Origin: Halomonas campaniensis
GTDB lineage: Bacteria; Pseudomonadota; Gammaproteobacteria; Pseudomonadales; Halomonadaceae
Reading direction: 5' to 3'
NCBI RefSeq assembly: GCF_014193375.1
Contig: NZ_JACHZF010000007.1
Coordinates: forward strand, 104,289-168,288
DNA length: 64,000 nucleotides
Positions 55,020 through 62,786 of this stretch are shown one piece after another. Below the pieces are notes generated by a model, which saw only the letters and a program-made list of their open reading frames with translations, was not told the origin of the DNA and searched no databases. Both the position numbers and the translations under genes were made by a program. Every line of letters begins with the position of its first letter. Within the stretch, counting starts at the first letter, position 1.

Positions 55020-55852
55020 GCCACTCCCGTCCCGACACCCTCGAACATGCCCCCCTGGGGCGCGAGTCCGCCTATCCGGAGCGCTACGACGCCACGCTGC
55101 TCTATCCCATCCCGCGTGCCGCCAACCGGGCGCCGCTGGGTATCGAGGAGGGCGTGTTGCCCTTCGTCGGCGAGGACGAGTGGCACGCCTTCGAGGCCAG
55201 CTGGCTCAATGCCCGGGGCAAGCCGGTGGTGGCCGTGGCGCGCTTCCGCCTGCCGGCGGACTCGCCGAACCTGATCGAGTCCAAGTCCTGGAAGCTCTAC
55301 CTCAACGGCTTCAACCAGGCCCGCTTCGCGAGCCGCGAGGCGGTCATCGAGACCCTGGAGCGCGACCTGGCCGCAGCGGCCGGCGCGCCGGTCACCGTCG
55401 AGCTGTTCGACGTGGACGACGAGGTGCTGATGCCGCGACGGCTGCCCGGCGACTGCCTGGACGAGCTGGATATCGAGGTCGACCGCTACACCCCAGGCGC
55501 CGAGCCGCTGGCAGTGGGGGAGGAGGTCGTCGAGGAGACGCTCCACTCGCACCTGCTCAAGTCCAACTGCCCGGTCACCGGCCAGCCCGACTGGGGCAGC
55601 GTGTTGATTCGCTACCGGGGGCCGCGGATCGACCGCGAGGGCCTCCTGCGCTACCTGATCGGCTATCGCCAGCACCAGGACTTCCACGAGCACTGCGTGG
55701 AACATATCTTCGTCGATCTGATGGCTCGTTGCCGCCCCGAGCGGCTGCTGGTGCTGGCGCGCTATGTGCGCCGCGGCGGGCTGGACATCAGCCCCTGGCG
55801 TGCCACCCCGGGCGAGCGCCCGCCCGAGCCGCTGCGCCTGGCCAGGCAGTAG
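55016..55852 (+). CDS. queF: NADPH-dependent 7-cyano-7-deazaguanine reductase
   Basis: Reduces preQ0 to preQ1 in queuosine synthesis. It is the long two-domain QueF (278 aa), like E. coli YqcD. The binding block ESKSWKLYLNGFNQ is at 88-101, the catalytic Cys185 in LLKSNCPVTGQPDWGS with Asp192, and the second-domain block HQDFHEHCVEHIF near 220-232. It overlaps the ABC permease gene by 4 bp, an operon partner with no obvious metabolic link. Confidence 0.96.
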   Translation: MSHSRPDTLEHAPLGRESAYPERYDATLLYPIPRAANRAPLGIEEGVLPFVGEDEWHAFEASWLNARGKPVVAVARFRLPADSPNLIESKSWKLYLNGFNQARFASREAVIETLERDLAAAAGAPVTVELFDVDDEVLMPRRLPGDCLDELDIEVDRYTPGAEPLAVGEEVVEETLHSHLLKSNCPVTGQPDWGSVLIRYRGPRIDREGLLRYLIGYRQHQDFHEHCVEHIFVDLMARCRPERLLVLARYVRRGGLDISPWRATPGERPPEPLRLARQ

Positions 55853-55933
55853 CGGCCGCCACGACAGGCGGGCGGCCAGCTGGTAAAGTGCCGAGAAGAG
55901 TTCTCGTCTGACCGCCGCCAAGGGAGGCACTCA

Positions 55934-56494
55934 ATGGACGCGCTGACGCTGCTGCATGAACGCAGCTCCATGGGCAAGCTGATGGGGCCGCCGCCCGGTC
56001 CCGAGCAGCTCGAGGCGATCTATCGGGCGGCGCTGAGGGCCCCGGACCACAAGGAGCTGCGGCCCTGGCGCTTCATCGAGTTCTCGGGGGAGGGGCTCTC
56101 CCGCCTCGGCGAGCTGTTCGCCGAGGCGGAGTACCGCGAGGACCCCCACGTCGGCGATGCCGCCCTGGACTCCGCGCGCAAGAAGCCGCTGCGGGCGCCC
56201 ATGGTGATCGCGGTGATCGCCAGGGTGACCCCGGACCTCATCAAGGTGCCGAAGATCGAGCAGGTGATCTCCGCCGGCTGCGCCGCCCACGGCATCCTGC
56301 TCGCGGCCCATGCGCTGGGGCTCGGTGCCATGTGGCGCAGCGGCAAGTACGCCTTCGACCCCACTGTTCGCAAGGGCCTGGGCCTGGAGGAGGACGATGA
56401 GGTGGTCGCCTTCATCTACCTGGGGCAGCTGGGCGGGCGCCACAAGCCGATCGCCGAGCATCGCCAGGAGGACTTCGTGGAACGCTGGGTCTGA
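55934..56494 (+). CDS. Nitroreductase family protein, YdjA-like
   Basis: A 186-aa FMN-dependent oxidoreductase. The N-terminal HERSSMGKLMGPPPGPEQL and RAALRAPDHKELRPWRFI blocks bind FMN in the YdjA group, the smallest nitroreductases. GLGAMWRSG near the C-terminus is the second flavin contact. The electron acceptor is unknown. GGGAGG before the ATG supports the start. It is followed 47 bp later by the thioesterase gene. Confidence 0.88.
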   Translation: MDALTLLHERSSMGKLMGPPPGPEQLEAIYRAALRAPDHKELRPWRFIEFSGEGLSRLGELFAEAEYREDPHVGDAALDSARKKPLRAPMVIAVIARVTPDLIKVPKIEQVISAGCAAHGILLAAHALGLGAMWRSGKYAFDPTVRKGLGLEEDDEVVAFIYLGQLGGRHKPIAEHRQEDFVERWV

Positions 56495-56541
56495 ACCGGC
56501 CCCGGACCACCGAGTTGATCGGGTCACCAAGGAGAACCGCC

Positions 56542-57045
56542 ATGCGCGAGATCGGTATCCCCCACCCACGGCTTCCGCTGCCGGCGCCGGGCCAGGACGA
56601 TGACCCGGCGCGCTTCCTGGCCTGGCTGGGCGAGGCCATTCCCTTGGTCGGGCACCTGGGCATCCGTCGCATGACCCGCGACGACCGCGAACTGACCTGG
56701 GAGCTGGAACTCACCCCCAGCCTCAACGATAAGGGCACCGCCTTCGGCGGCGCCCTGACCGCCCAGGCCACCCTGCTGGGCTGGTGCTGGACGACCCTCT
56801 GGCTGCGCCGCCACAGCCTGGCGCGCGACGTGGTGGTGGCCGAGGCCAGCCAGCGCTTCCTGGCGCCGGTCACCGGCGACTACCGCATGGTCTGCTTCCC
56901 CGAGCGGGAGGAGGGCCCGGTCAGCCTGGCGGAGCAGCTGGCCGCCCGCGGCCGCGGGCGCATCGCCCTGGTGCAGCAGCTCTGGTGTGGCGACACCCTC
57001 TGCCTCGAGGCGCGTGGCGACTACGCCGTGCTGGGTGGCAGCTGA
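56542..57045 (+). CDS. Hotdog-fold thioesterase, YiiD C-terminal-like domain
   Basis: A 167-aa protein resembling the putative thioesterase domain found at the C-terminus of YiiD. Visible are the central helix NDKGTAFGGALTAQATLLGWCWT with the hotdog pattern, and a strand series (VVVAEASQRFLAPVTGDYRMVCF). No PaaI-type Asn/Asp catalytic set can be fixed by eye. AAGGAGA precedes the ATG at 56542; an in-frame TTG nine codons earlier is rejected. Substrate unknown, probably an acyl-CoA. Confidence 0.78.
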   Translation: MREIGIPHPRLPLPAPGQDDDPARFLAWLGEAIPLVGHLGIRRMTRDDRELTWELELTPSLNDKGTAFGGALTAQATLLGWCWTTLWLRRHSLARDVVVAEASQRFLAPVTGDYRMVCFPEREEGPVSLAEQLAARGRGRIALVQQLWCGDTLCLEARGDYAVLGGS

Positions 57046-57057
57046 GCGGAAAACGGC

Positions 57058-57086
57058 TTGCAATCGAAGACTTATGTCGATAACAT
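57058..57086 (+). promoter_or_regulatory. Promoter of tRNA-Ser
   Basis: TTGCAA at 57058-57063, a 17-bp spacer and TAACAT at 57081-57086, followed by ACGCGCC. The -10 and discriminator are the same as those of the tRNA-Glu/Gly cluster. Confidence 0.7.
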
Positions 57087-57140
57087 ACGCGCCGTTCTTG
57101 AGCGAAAGGCCACGTGCCTCGAGCCCATGAACCACAATGC

Positions 57141-57228
57141 GGAGGGGTGTCCGAGTGGTCGAAGGAGCACGCCTGGAAAGTGTGTAAGTCGAAAGGCTTC
57201 GAGGGTTCGAATCCCTCCCCCTCCGCCA
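57141..57228 (+). tRNA. tRNA-Ser (anticodon GGA)
   Basis: An 88-nt class II tRNA with encoded CCA. The acceptor GGAGGGG pairs with CCCCTCC; the anticodon arm CACGC-CTGGAAA-GTGTG shows GGA; a long variable arm follows; the T arm is GAGGG-TTCGAAT-CCCTC. It borders the accessory island, so its 3' end is the probable integration site. Confidence 0.96.
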
Positions 57229-57240
57229 CTTATTCAAGAA

Positions 57241-57266
57241 AACCAGCCTGTTACGGCTGGTTTTTT
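57241..57266 (+). terminator. Terminator of tRNA-Ser
   Basis: Stem AACCAGCC/GGCTGGTT with a 6-base loop followed by TTTT, starting 12 bp after the tRNA. Confidence 0.9.
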
Positions 57267-57270
57267 CGTT

Positions 57271-57292
57271 TACCCGCCTAAATACCCGCCTA
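57271..57292. repeat. Paired 10-bp direct repeats, left end of island
   Basis: TACCCGCCTA occurs at 57271-57280 and again at 57283-57292, starts 12 bp apart. Matching repeats in the opposite orientation, with the same 12-bp period, are at 63865-63886. This is the layout of arm-type integrase binding sites. Confidence 0.7.
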
Positions 57293-57336
57293 GCGCGAAA
57301 CGCTGGGAAATGCCAGCCCGCAGGCACCGGAAGTCG

Positions 57337-57367
57337 AAAGGCCGTCTCTTCCCGGGGCGGCCTTTTT
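57337..57367 (+). terminator. Second intrinsic terminator upstream of the cassette
   Basis: Stem AAAGGCCG (57337-57344) with CGGCCTTT (57358-57365) runs into TTTTT. It would insulate the cassette from transcription entering from the chromosome. The rest of 57293-57478 holds no gene; a -10-like TACAAT at 57435-57440 may serve the cassette. Confidence 0.7.
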
Positions 57368-57478
57368 CGCTTGTACGGCATGCGAACTCCTCATTGTGCC
57401 GATTGAACTCTGGTCCGCTGCCTTGCTTGCCTTCTACAATGGGTGGACATCAGCGGACGAGTTTAGGGGCGAGAACAC

Positions 57479-58528
57479 ATGAGTGAACGAGATGACCTGC
57501 TGGTCTCCATCGCTAACACGATCAAGACCTATCGGGAGGGCGAGATTGATGAGCCTACGCCGGAGCATGTCGCGCGGTGGGTGAGCCAATTTACTCCCGC
57601 GAATCAACTGCCGTTCCTCCGAGAATTTGACCACGTCATGAAGAAAACCTTCATAACTAAGGACGTGGTTAACCAGTTTTTAAGTAACTTAGTCACAGAC
57701 GAGGGTTTAGCTGGTAATGACCCAGCCACTTACTGGCAGCGTGCAAATTTCTTGACCATTCAGAGGGCTGGCCAGAGCCAGAAAGAGATGGTCAGCCTTT
57801 TTTCCCAAGCACTACGTGATCAGTGTGGACTAGATCTGAAATTTTGCGGCGTGGAGGGAGGTGACTACATTTATTTAGACGATGTGTTGTTCACTGGTAG
57901 CCGTGTGGCTTCGGACCTTCAAGCATGGATTGCTAAAGATGCTCCGGAAAAAGCCGTTGTCCATGTGATTCTTATGGCTCTTCATACAAGTGGCCATTAC
58001 TATATCACAAGCAACCGATTGCGCAGGGCAATTAGAGAGTCAGGAAAGAAGATTAATGTAAAATTTTGGTATTTGTTTGAATTAAAGAACAAGAAGAATG
58101 AAAGGAATATCTCAGACGTGCTCTGGCCTGCGGTCATTCCGGAATTTGAACAGGTGGAATCCTATATTGAAGAGGAAGAAAGGTTTCCTCTGACGCTTCG
58201 GAACCCAGGAAGGGGTTTAGGGGTCTTTTCTTCTGAGGCTGGACGCCAGTTGCTTGAGAGCGAGTTCCTGATTGCCGGTGTTAAGATAAGGTCACTTACT
58301 CAGTCACCCAAGGATTTTATCCGTCCCTTAGGATTTGGGAATTTTGGTGTGGGGTTTGGTTCATTGCTGGCAACATATCGAAACTGCCCTAACAACTCTC
58401 CATTAGCGCTGTGGTGGGGTGATCCTAAAGCGACATCAGGCGCCCTGCACTGGTACCCTTTATTGTCGCGTAAGACCTATACAGCGCCGGAGAATATTTT
58501 CGATGCCCTTGACGATTTCGCACTCTAA
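57479..58528 (+). CDS. Phosphoribosyltransferase-fold protein (PRTase-CE-like), first gene of cassette
   Basis: A 349-aa protein of unknown role. Residues about 1-95 are predicted helical; the central part contains GGDYIYLDDVLFTGSRVASDL at 127-147, which follows the type I PRTase PRPP-binding motif (hydrophobic strand, two acids Asp134-Asp135, then Thr-Gly in FTG 138-140). A further 200-residue region completes the fold and adds an extension absent from housekeeping PRTases. This resembles the PRTase-CE class that has been linked to bacterial conflict systems. G+C is clearly below the chromosome, indicating transfer. GGGGCGAG precedes the ATG. The next gene starts 26 bp before this one stops, so the two proteins probably act together. 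The base substrate is unknown. Confidence 0.7.
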   Translation: MSERDDLLVSIANTIKTYREGEIDEPTPEHVARWVSQFTPANQLPFLREFDHVMKKTFITKDVVNQFLSNLVTDEGLAGNDPATYWQRANFLTIQRAGQSQKEMVSLFSQALRDQCGLDLKFCGVEGGDYIYLDDVLFTGSRVASDLQAWIAKDAPEKAVVHVILMALHTSGHYYITSNRLRRAIRESGKKINVKFWYLFELKNKKNERNISDVLWPAVIPEFEQVESYIEEEERFPLTLRNPGRGLGVFSSEAGRQLLESEFLIAGVKIRSLTQSPKDFIRPLGFGNFGVGFGSLLATYRNCPNNSPLALWWGDPKATSGALHWYPLLSRKTYTAPENIFDALDDFAL

Positions 58529-59156
58529 AAAGAAAAACACCTTCCGCACATACCGTCGTGCGGAGGTTGTTGTTTTTCATAAGACAAGAGAGAGTTTCGG
58601 CGGATTGTCGAATATGGCTGCTGGCTTCCCACTTTACGTTAATGGCATTCGTATACTGACTTCAGAGGCGCTTTACCAAGCCTGTCGCTTCCCCCACCTG
58701 CCCGATGTTCAGAAAGAAATTATTGGGCAACGAAGCCCAATGACGGCGAAGATGAAGAGCAAGCCACATCGCAACAACTCTCGTCCTGACTGGGATCAAG
58801 TAAACTTCAGGGTAATGCGTTGGTGTCTCCGAGTGAAGCTCGCTCAGCACTATGAAGAGTTTGGAAGATTGCTTCTTTCAACAAAAGATCGCCCAATTGT
58901 CGAGCTATCCAGAAAGGATGATTTTTGGGGGGCAAAAACTGACGACCTCGCCGACGAAATATTAATTGGCCAGAACGTACTAGGCCGGTTACTAATGGAG
59001 TTGCGCGAGCTTCTGAAGAAAGATTCCGACGGAAAATTGAAGAAGGTTTCCCCGTTGAATATCCCTGATTTTCTATTTCTTGGTGATCTAATTGGCCCTG
59101 TAGATGGCACCATGAAGCCCAGCAAACAACAATATATTCAGCGGTCAATGTTATAG
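58503..59156 (+). CDS. NADAR domain protein (YbiA/DUF1768 family), second gene of cassette
   Basis: A 217-aa NADAR protein. Family motifs visible are FGGLSN (32-37), LTSEALYQACRF (52-63, with Glu55), SPMTAKMKSK (78-87), the basic DWDQVNFRVM (96-105), and IVELSRKDDFWG (132-143). NADAR enzymes act on N-glycosidic bonds next to ADP-ribose or in riboflavin intermediates; some remove ADP-ribose from guanine bases of nucleic acid. The last 60 residues extend past YbiA. The start ATG 58503 overlaps the upstream gene by 26 bp and has GGAG ten bases before it; an in-frame upstream start inside the first gene is less likely. AT-rich like its partner. Confidence 0.85.
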   Translation: MPLTISHSKKKNTFRTYRRAEVVVFHKTRESFGGLSNMAAGFPLYVNGIRILTSEALYQACRFPHLPDVQKEIIGQRSPMTAKMKSKPHRNNSRPDWDQVNFRVMRWCLRVKLAQHYEEFGRLLLSTKDRPIVELSRKDDFWGAKTDDLADEILIGQNVLGRLLMELRELLKKDSDGKLKKVSPLNIPDFLFLGDLIGPVDGTMKPSKQQYIQRSML

Positions 59157-59311
59157 TGCATTTGTAAATAGATGTCCCAACAAGAAGCCCTCGGAAGCCT
59201 CTGGCCCGGCTGAGGATAGGGGCGTGACGCCTCCGAGCTTTCGGTTTCGCGGGGGCCAAGGCGCGCCATCACGGCGCGCTACTACCTCACGGCAGCACCA
59301 CAAGTGCTCGG
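59157..59311. other. Cassette-to-phage-gene junction
   Basis: Base composition returns to GC-rich near 59190. A possible hairpin GCGCGCC/GGCGCGC lies at 59263-59279. I see no gene. Confidence 0.4.
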
Positions 59312-60085
59312 TTAATCCTCGCCCTCCGCTTCGGTTGCGGCCTGACGGCTGAGGGCGAGGGAAAGGTTCATCAGTGGATCGGCTTTGCCGCGCACGAACT
59401 CCCGATCAGCGGCAACGGCGGTCTTGTAGGCCAGCCGGACGCCTCCGAGCTTCGCATTCACGCGGTCGTGTACCTCGCCCATCACCCGTTCGGCCAGGTC
59501 GGCTACCGGGAATGGGCGGCGGTCCCGGGTCCGGCGGTCGATCACCGTGGCGACAGCGGCGGCCAGCACCACATCCCCGGACATGACGGCCTGACGGGCG
59601 GCGGTTTCGAGTTCGACCGGCCCGGCTCCTTCGAGCTGCTGTTGGTATTGGGTCCGCTTCGGCTCGCCCAAGGCAACGCGCCCCAGCATCATCGCTGGCG
59701 TCACGCAGACGGCGGCGACGGCTTCGGCCTCATCAGAGTAGGCTTTCAGAGCGCGCAGCATCTCGGCACGCTCGCCTTCGGAGCTGGCGAGCAGCGAGCG
59801 GCGCATCTCGGCAATCTTGTTGGCGGCGTTCTTCTTAGCGAAGGAGGCGGCGGCGGCCCGATCCTCGGGGCCTACATCAGCAACCATCGCTTCGGCGTCG
59901 CGGGAATAGCGCTCCCGTGCCTCGGCAAAGGTCGCTTGGAGCTTGTCGAGCTTGCGGTGGAAGGCGGTGGCGGCTTCGGTCGCGCGGTCGCTTAGACGTT
60001 GTACGTTGTCCTCGCTCAGGCTCACCCCGGACGGGACGTTGTCGAAGTCGATGCGCTTCTTGGCGGTGTTCGCTGTGGTGGGCAT
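59312..60085 (-). CDS. Unknown alpha-helical protein in phage-like region, 257 aa
   Basis: I do not recognise the family. The sequence is rich in Ala, Glu and Arg with long predicted helices; residues about 30-150 (LSDRATEAATAFHRKLDKLQATFAEARE onward in segments) have coiled-coil character. There is no signal or membrane segment. It is GC-rich, unlike the neighbouring cassette. GAGGAA precedes the ATG at 60085; an upstream extension is unlikely. A scaffold-like or structural phage role is possible but not shown. Confidence 0.6.
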   Translation of the reverse strand: MPTTANTAKKRIDFDNVPSGVSLSEDNVQRLSDRATEAATAFHRKLDKLQATFAEARERYSRDAEAMVADVGPEDRAAAASFAKKNAANKIAEMRRSLLASSEGERAEMLRALKAYSDEAEAVAAVCVTPAMMLGRVALGEPKRTQYQQQLEGAGPVELETAARQAVMSGDVVLAAAVATVIDRRTRDRRPFPVADLAERVMGEVHDRVNAKLGGVRLAYKTAVAADREFVRGKADPLMNLSLALSRQAATEAEGED

Positions 60086-60260
60086 GGGGCTGTTCCTCAG
60101 ACCAGTGTCGTCATGATCCCGGGAGGTCTGGCCCTGATGCTCTATAGCGGGGCTGTTCCCGGCCTGCGGTGACGCGCGGTATCGCGTCACGTTACCGGGA
60201 AGAATAGCTGTCGCGCTGTGGAGCGGTCTACCATAAAGACTTGTATATCAATGCCTTACT

Positions 60261-60524
60261 TTACTTTTTAGGGGTGCATATCAGAGCACCCGGCTCCGTC
60301 GGGTCTGGCTTACAGGAGACGATCCAGCGCGGCTCAAGGGTGCGGCGGCGGTCGGTTCGCACCGACTCCCGGGCGGGCCTTTCGGTGGCCTGCCGTAGGG
60401 CTGGCGAGAATGTGCCGATTTGCGCGCGCTTGATCGTATCCAGCGCGGAGTACCGGGGTGGCTCCTGGGCTGCGGCTACGGTGGCGAGAAGTGGCAGAAC
60501 CACCAAGGCGAGTATCCGGCGCAT
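60261..60524 (-). CDS. Small secreted protein of unknown function, 87 aa
   Basis: MRRILALVVLPLLATVAAAQEPP is a clear signal peptide with a cleavage site after AAA. The mature part of about 65 residues is basic, with two Cys (VSCKPDPTEPGALICTPKK), likely one disulfide in the periplasm. The ATG at 60524 lies 8 bp after the stop of the lipoprotein gene, so the two form an operon; an overlapping GTG at 60548 is an alternative start. Function unknown. Confidence 0.6.
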   Translation of the reverse strand: MRRILALVVLPLLATVAAAQEPPRYSALDTIKRAQIGTFSPALRQATERPARESVRTDRRRTLEPRWIVSCKPDPTEPGALICTPKK

Positions 60525-60531
60525 GGTCTTC

Positions 60532-60960
60532 TCAGCTACCGTCGTCACAGTTGATTCGGCGGCCTCTGTAAATTATCCCCATCGCGGTGTCGCGAGTAGT
60601 GACAATTTCTCCGTCGCGCAATAGAAACCAGCGAGTTTTCGGGCCGGCATAGCCTCCGTAAGAGTTTTTGGCGTTAACGGTCGCGCAGGTAGACCAGCCA
60701 TAGACCGCCTCATGCTCATGGACATTTGTGATGGCGTGTTCCTCACGGGGTCGGCTGAAAGACACGTATCTTGCGGATTCCGGGTCTTTCAAGTTGGCTT
60801 CGTACCAGGCTTTCACCGCTTCCTGATAGTTGGTTGGGTAAGGGCCGTGGTCGCCTGCGTGGGGATCGGGCTTCCACTCGTCTTGGGTCGAGGAGCTGGG
60901 TGCCGCAGCACAGCCCGTCAGAAACGCGGATGTGAGCAACAAGGCATAGAGTTTTCGCAT
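60532..60960 (-). CDS. Lipoprotein of unknown function, 142 aa
   Basis: The signal MRKLYALLLTSAFLTGC has a lipobox LTGC (Cys17). The mature domain contains VKAWYEANLKDPESARYVSF and YGWSTCATVNAKNSYGGYAG, a pattern I have seen in small lipoproteins of proteobacteria, without known function. Two further Cys could pair. It is divergent from the XRE repressor, with both starts facing the operators at 61002-61050, so it is probably under repressor control. Confidence 0.7.
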   Translation of the reverse strand: MRKLYALLLTSAFLTGCAAAPSSSTQDEWKPDPHAGDHGPYPTNYQEAVKAWYEANLKDPESARYVSFSRPREEHAITNVHEHEAVYGWSTCATVNAKNSYGGYAGPKTRWFLLRDGEIVTTRDTAMGIIYRGRRINCDDGS

Positions 60961-61001
60961 TGATTGTTCCTCTTGGTCTTTCGGTTGGCGGCCAAATTGC
61001 C

Positions 61002-61050
61002 ACTAAGGAATCCTTAGTATACCGAAACCGCCCACTAAGGAACCCTTAGC
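61002..61050. promoter_or_regulatory. Two palindromic operators in the divergent repressor/lipoprotein promoter region
   Basis: ACTAAGGAATCCTTAGT (61002-61018) is a perfect 17-bp palindrome around a central A. ACTAAGGAACCCTTAGC (61034-61050) matches 15 of 17 positions. Centres are 32 bp apart, three helical turns, fitting cooperative binding of a dimeric repressor. A weaker CTAAAGG half-site lies near 61064-61070, close to the TTG start. Confidence 0.8.
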
Positions 61051-61071
61051 CCTTCAACGGGGGCTAAAGGT

Positions 61072-61386
61072 TTGAAAGAACAAACAGTTTTTGGGCGTCA
61101 ACTGCGAAAGGCGAGAACCCGGGCCGGGTTATCGCAAAAGCAGCTCGGCATTGAAGCTGGCATGGACGAGTTTTCAGCCAGCCCGCGCATCAATCAGTAT
61201 GAGCGCGGCACCCATACCCCCGATTACCGCACTGCACAACGCCTCGCCGCTTGTCTGCGTGTTCCCGTCGAATACCTATACACCGACTCAGAGACGATGG
61301 CGGAACTCATCTTGTTGATATCAGAACTGGATGAGCAGAAGCGCCACAGGCTTATAGAGCAGCTTCGTTCAACCTCTCAGACGTAG
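61072..61386 (+). CDS. XRE-family transcriptional repressor
   Basis: A 104-aa phage-type regulator. The helix-turn-helix covers about residues 8-62: LRKARTRAGLSQKQLGIEAG, then INQYERGTHTPDYRTAQRLAACLRVPVEYLY. The remaining C-terminus ISELDEQKRHRLIEQLR is a short helix for dimerisation. No LexA-type autoprotease domain is present, so induction, if any, would not be by self-cleavage. The start is TTG 61072 with GGGGG upstream. Its 3' end overlaps the convergent terL end by 10 bp. It probably binds the operators directly upstream. Confidence 0.85.
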   Translation: MKEQTVFGRQLRKARTRAGLSQKQLGIEAGMDEFSASPRINQYERGTHTPDYRTAQRLAACLRVPVEYLYTDSETMAELILLISELDEQKRHRLIEQLRSTSQT

Positions 61387-62786
61387 ATCACCCGGTTGCC
61401 AGTGTCGGGCAGCCGTGACGGCGCGCTGTTGAAGTCGCTGACCCGGACCGGCCCCTGCGACGCCCCGGCGATCAGGTATGAGGTGGCGTCCAACAAATGG
61501 TCGTTGGCAGCTGTGTCCACGTCCTCCGGGTTCCTCGGGTCCCGGGGCAGCGCTGGGACAGTGGCCAGCCAGTACCGGCAGCGCGAGGCCACGAAGAACT
61601 CCCCATTGACCATCAGCGACTTGAGGTGCTCAAAGCGGGGCACCCGTGCGCCTTTCTTGGCTGGCGATACCCGGACACCGGCGGCCCGGAACAAGTCAGC
61701 AATCGACGCCTCGGCGCGGCCAGCCGTGCGGGCCTCGGCGGCGGAGTCGATCAGACCCCGGGCGCGCATCCGGCTACGGGCGGCCATTGCGTGGAGGGCG
61801 GGGGCAATCTGCCCAGGTGTCCGGCCTGTCCCCCGGCTGATGTTGTTGGGGTCACACTCGAAGTGCTCGTCATAGATCACCCAGGCCCCGCGCGGCATTA
61901 CCCGGTCATCGCTCAGGCGCACGTCATAGGCGAGGCGTCCGCCCAAAACAGACGCGCAGGGCGCGGCGCTCCCCCAGTCAATCGACACCTTCAGCGTTGA
62001 GAACATCTCCGGCGGGACCTCGTGATGATCGAATATGGCGCGGTCTGGGAACCAGATGCCGCCGAAGTAATCACCCACGATGGCCGACCAGTCGCCATGG
62101 CGGTGCGCCTTGTACAAGGCCGGGTCGGTATGGCGCAGCACCTCGAAGTTCTTGCGGTATGGTTCCGGCAGGTGCGGGTTATCGTCCACCGTCGAAGGAG
62201 CATAGACCCATTTCTGTTCGGCGAACTCGAACGGGGCAAACGGTTCCCGGCCCGTGACGTACCGCTCAGCCAGCGTGGAGTGGTTGGCCCCACCCGGGTT
62301 GCCCGCCAGAATCATCCGCAGGGGCACGCCCGGCGCACGCAGCGTCAGCGCCAGCGAGTCGATCACCGGCAACTCCGGCCCTTCGCCCGCTTCATCGACC
62401 ACGATCAGTGAGAAGGACATGCCCTGAACCGTGTCTTGTAGGGCGGCGCTCGATTCGCAGTGCGTGAGCTGGACGGTGGCGCCATTGGGGACCCGGAAGA
62501 TGTTGTCATTCAGGTTGTAGCTCACCCCGGAGCCGTAGGCCGACCGGAGAAGTCCGCGCAACTCCTCTGCGAACTGAAGCAGCGATTTCAACCGGCGGCG
62601 CGTCACCAGGACACGGGCGCGGTGGCCGTACTGGTTGCAGTGCCGGAGGATGAGGAGTTGGAGGGCGAAGGACTTGCCGCCACCCCGGCCCCCGCCCAGG
62701 AAGATGAAGTGATCTTCCGGGATGCTCAGCACCGTGGCTTGGAACGGTGTAGGGCGGATGACGGTTTCACTGGTCGTACTGGACAT
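61377..62786 (-). CDS. terL: Phage terminase large subunit
   Basis: The packaging motor and nuclease of tailed phages. Walker A is GGGRGGGKS (31-39), Walker B LIVVDE (127-132), and the RNase H-like nuclease starts with SIDWG (Asp270), with a final acidic cluster in DTAANDHLLDATSY. All motor and nuclease acids I can locate are present, so the protein looks intact. At 469 aa it is a normal length. It overlaps the small-subunit gene by 20 bp. Downstream, where a portal gene is expected, lies instead the convergent repressor gene. Confidence 0.93.
   Translation of the reverse strand: MSSTTSETVIRPTPFQATVLSIPEDHFIFLGGGRGGGKSFALQLLILRHCNQYGHRARVLVTRRRLKSLLQFAEELRGLLRSAYGSGVSYNLNDNIFRVPNGATVQLTHCESSAALQDTVQGMSFSLIVVDEAGEGPELPVIDSLALTLRAPGVPLRMILAGNPGGANHSTLAERYVTGREPFAPFEFAEQKWVYAPSTVDDNPHLPEPYRKNFEVLRHTDPALYKAHRHGDWSAIVGDYFGGIWFPDRAIFDHHEVPPEMFSTLKVSIDWGSAAPCASVLGGRLAYDVRLSDDRVMPRGAWVIYDEHFECDPNNISRGTGRTPGQIAPALHAMAARSRMRARGLIDSAAEARTAGRAEASIADLFRAAGVRVSPAKKGARVPRFEHLKSLMVNGEFFVASRCRYWLATVPALPRDPRNPEDVDTAANDHLLDATSYLIAGASQGPVRVSDFNSAPSRLPDTGNRVIYV

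Noticed and set aside
58419..58502. Earlier start for the NADAR gene
   Set aside because: The added 28 residues are unlike the family, and the ATG at 58503 has a better-placed ribosome site.
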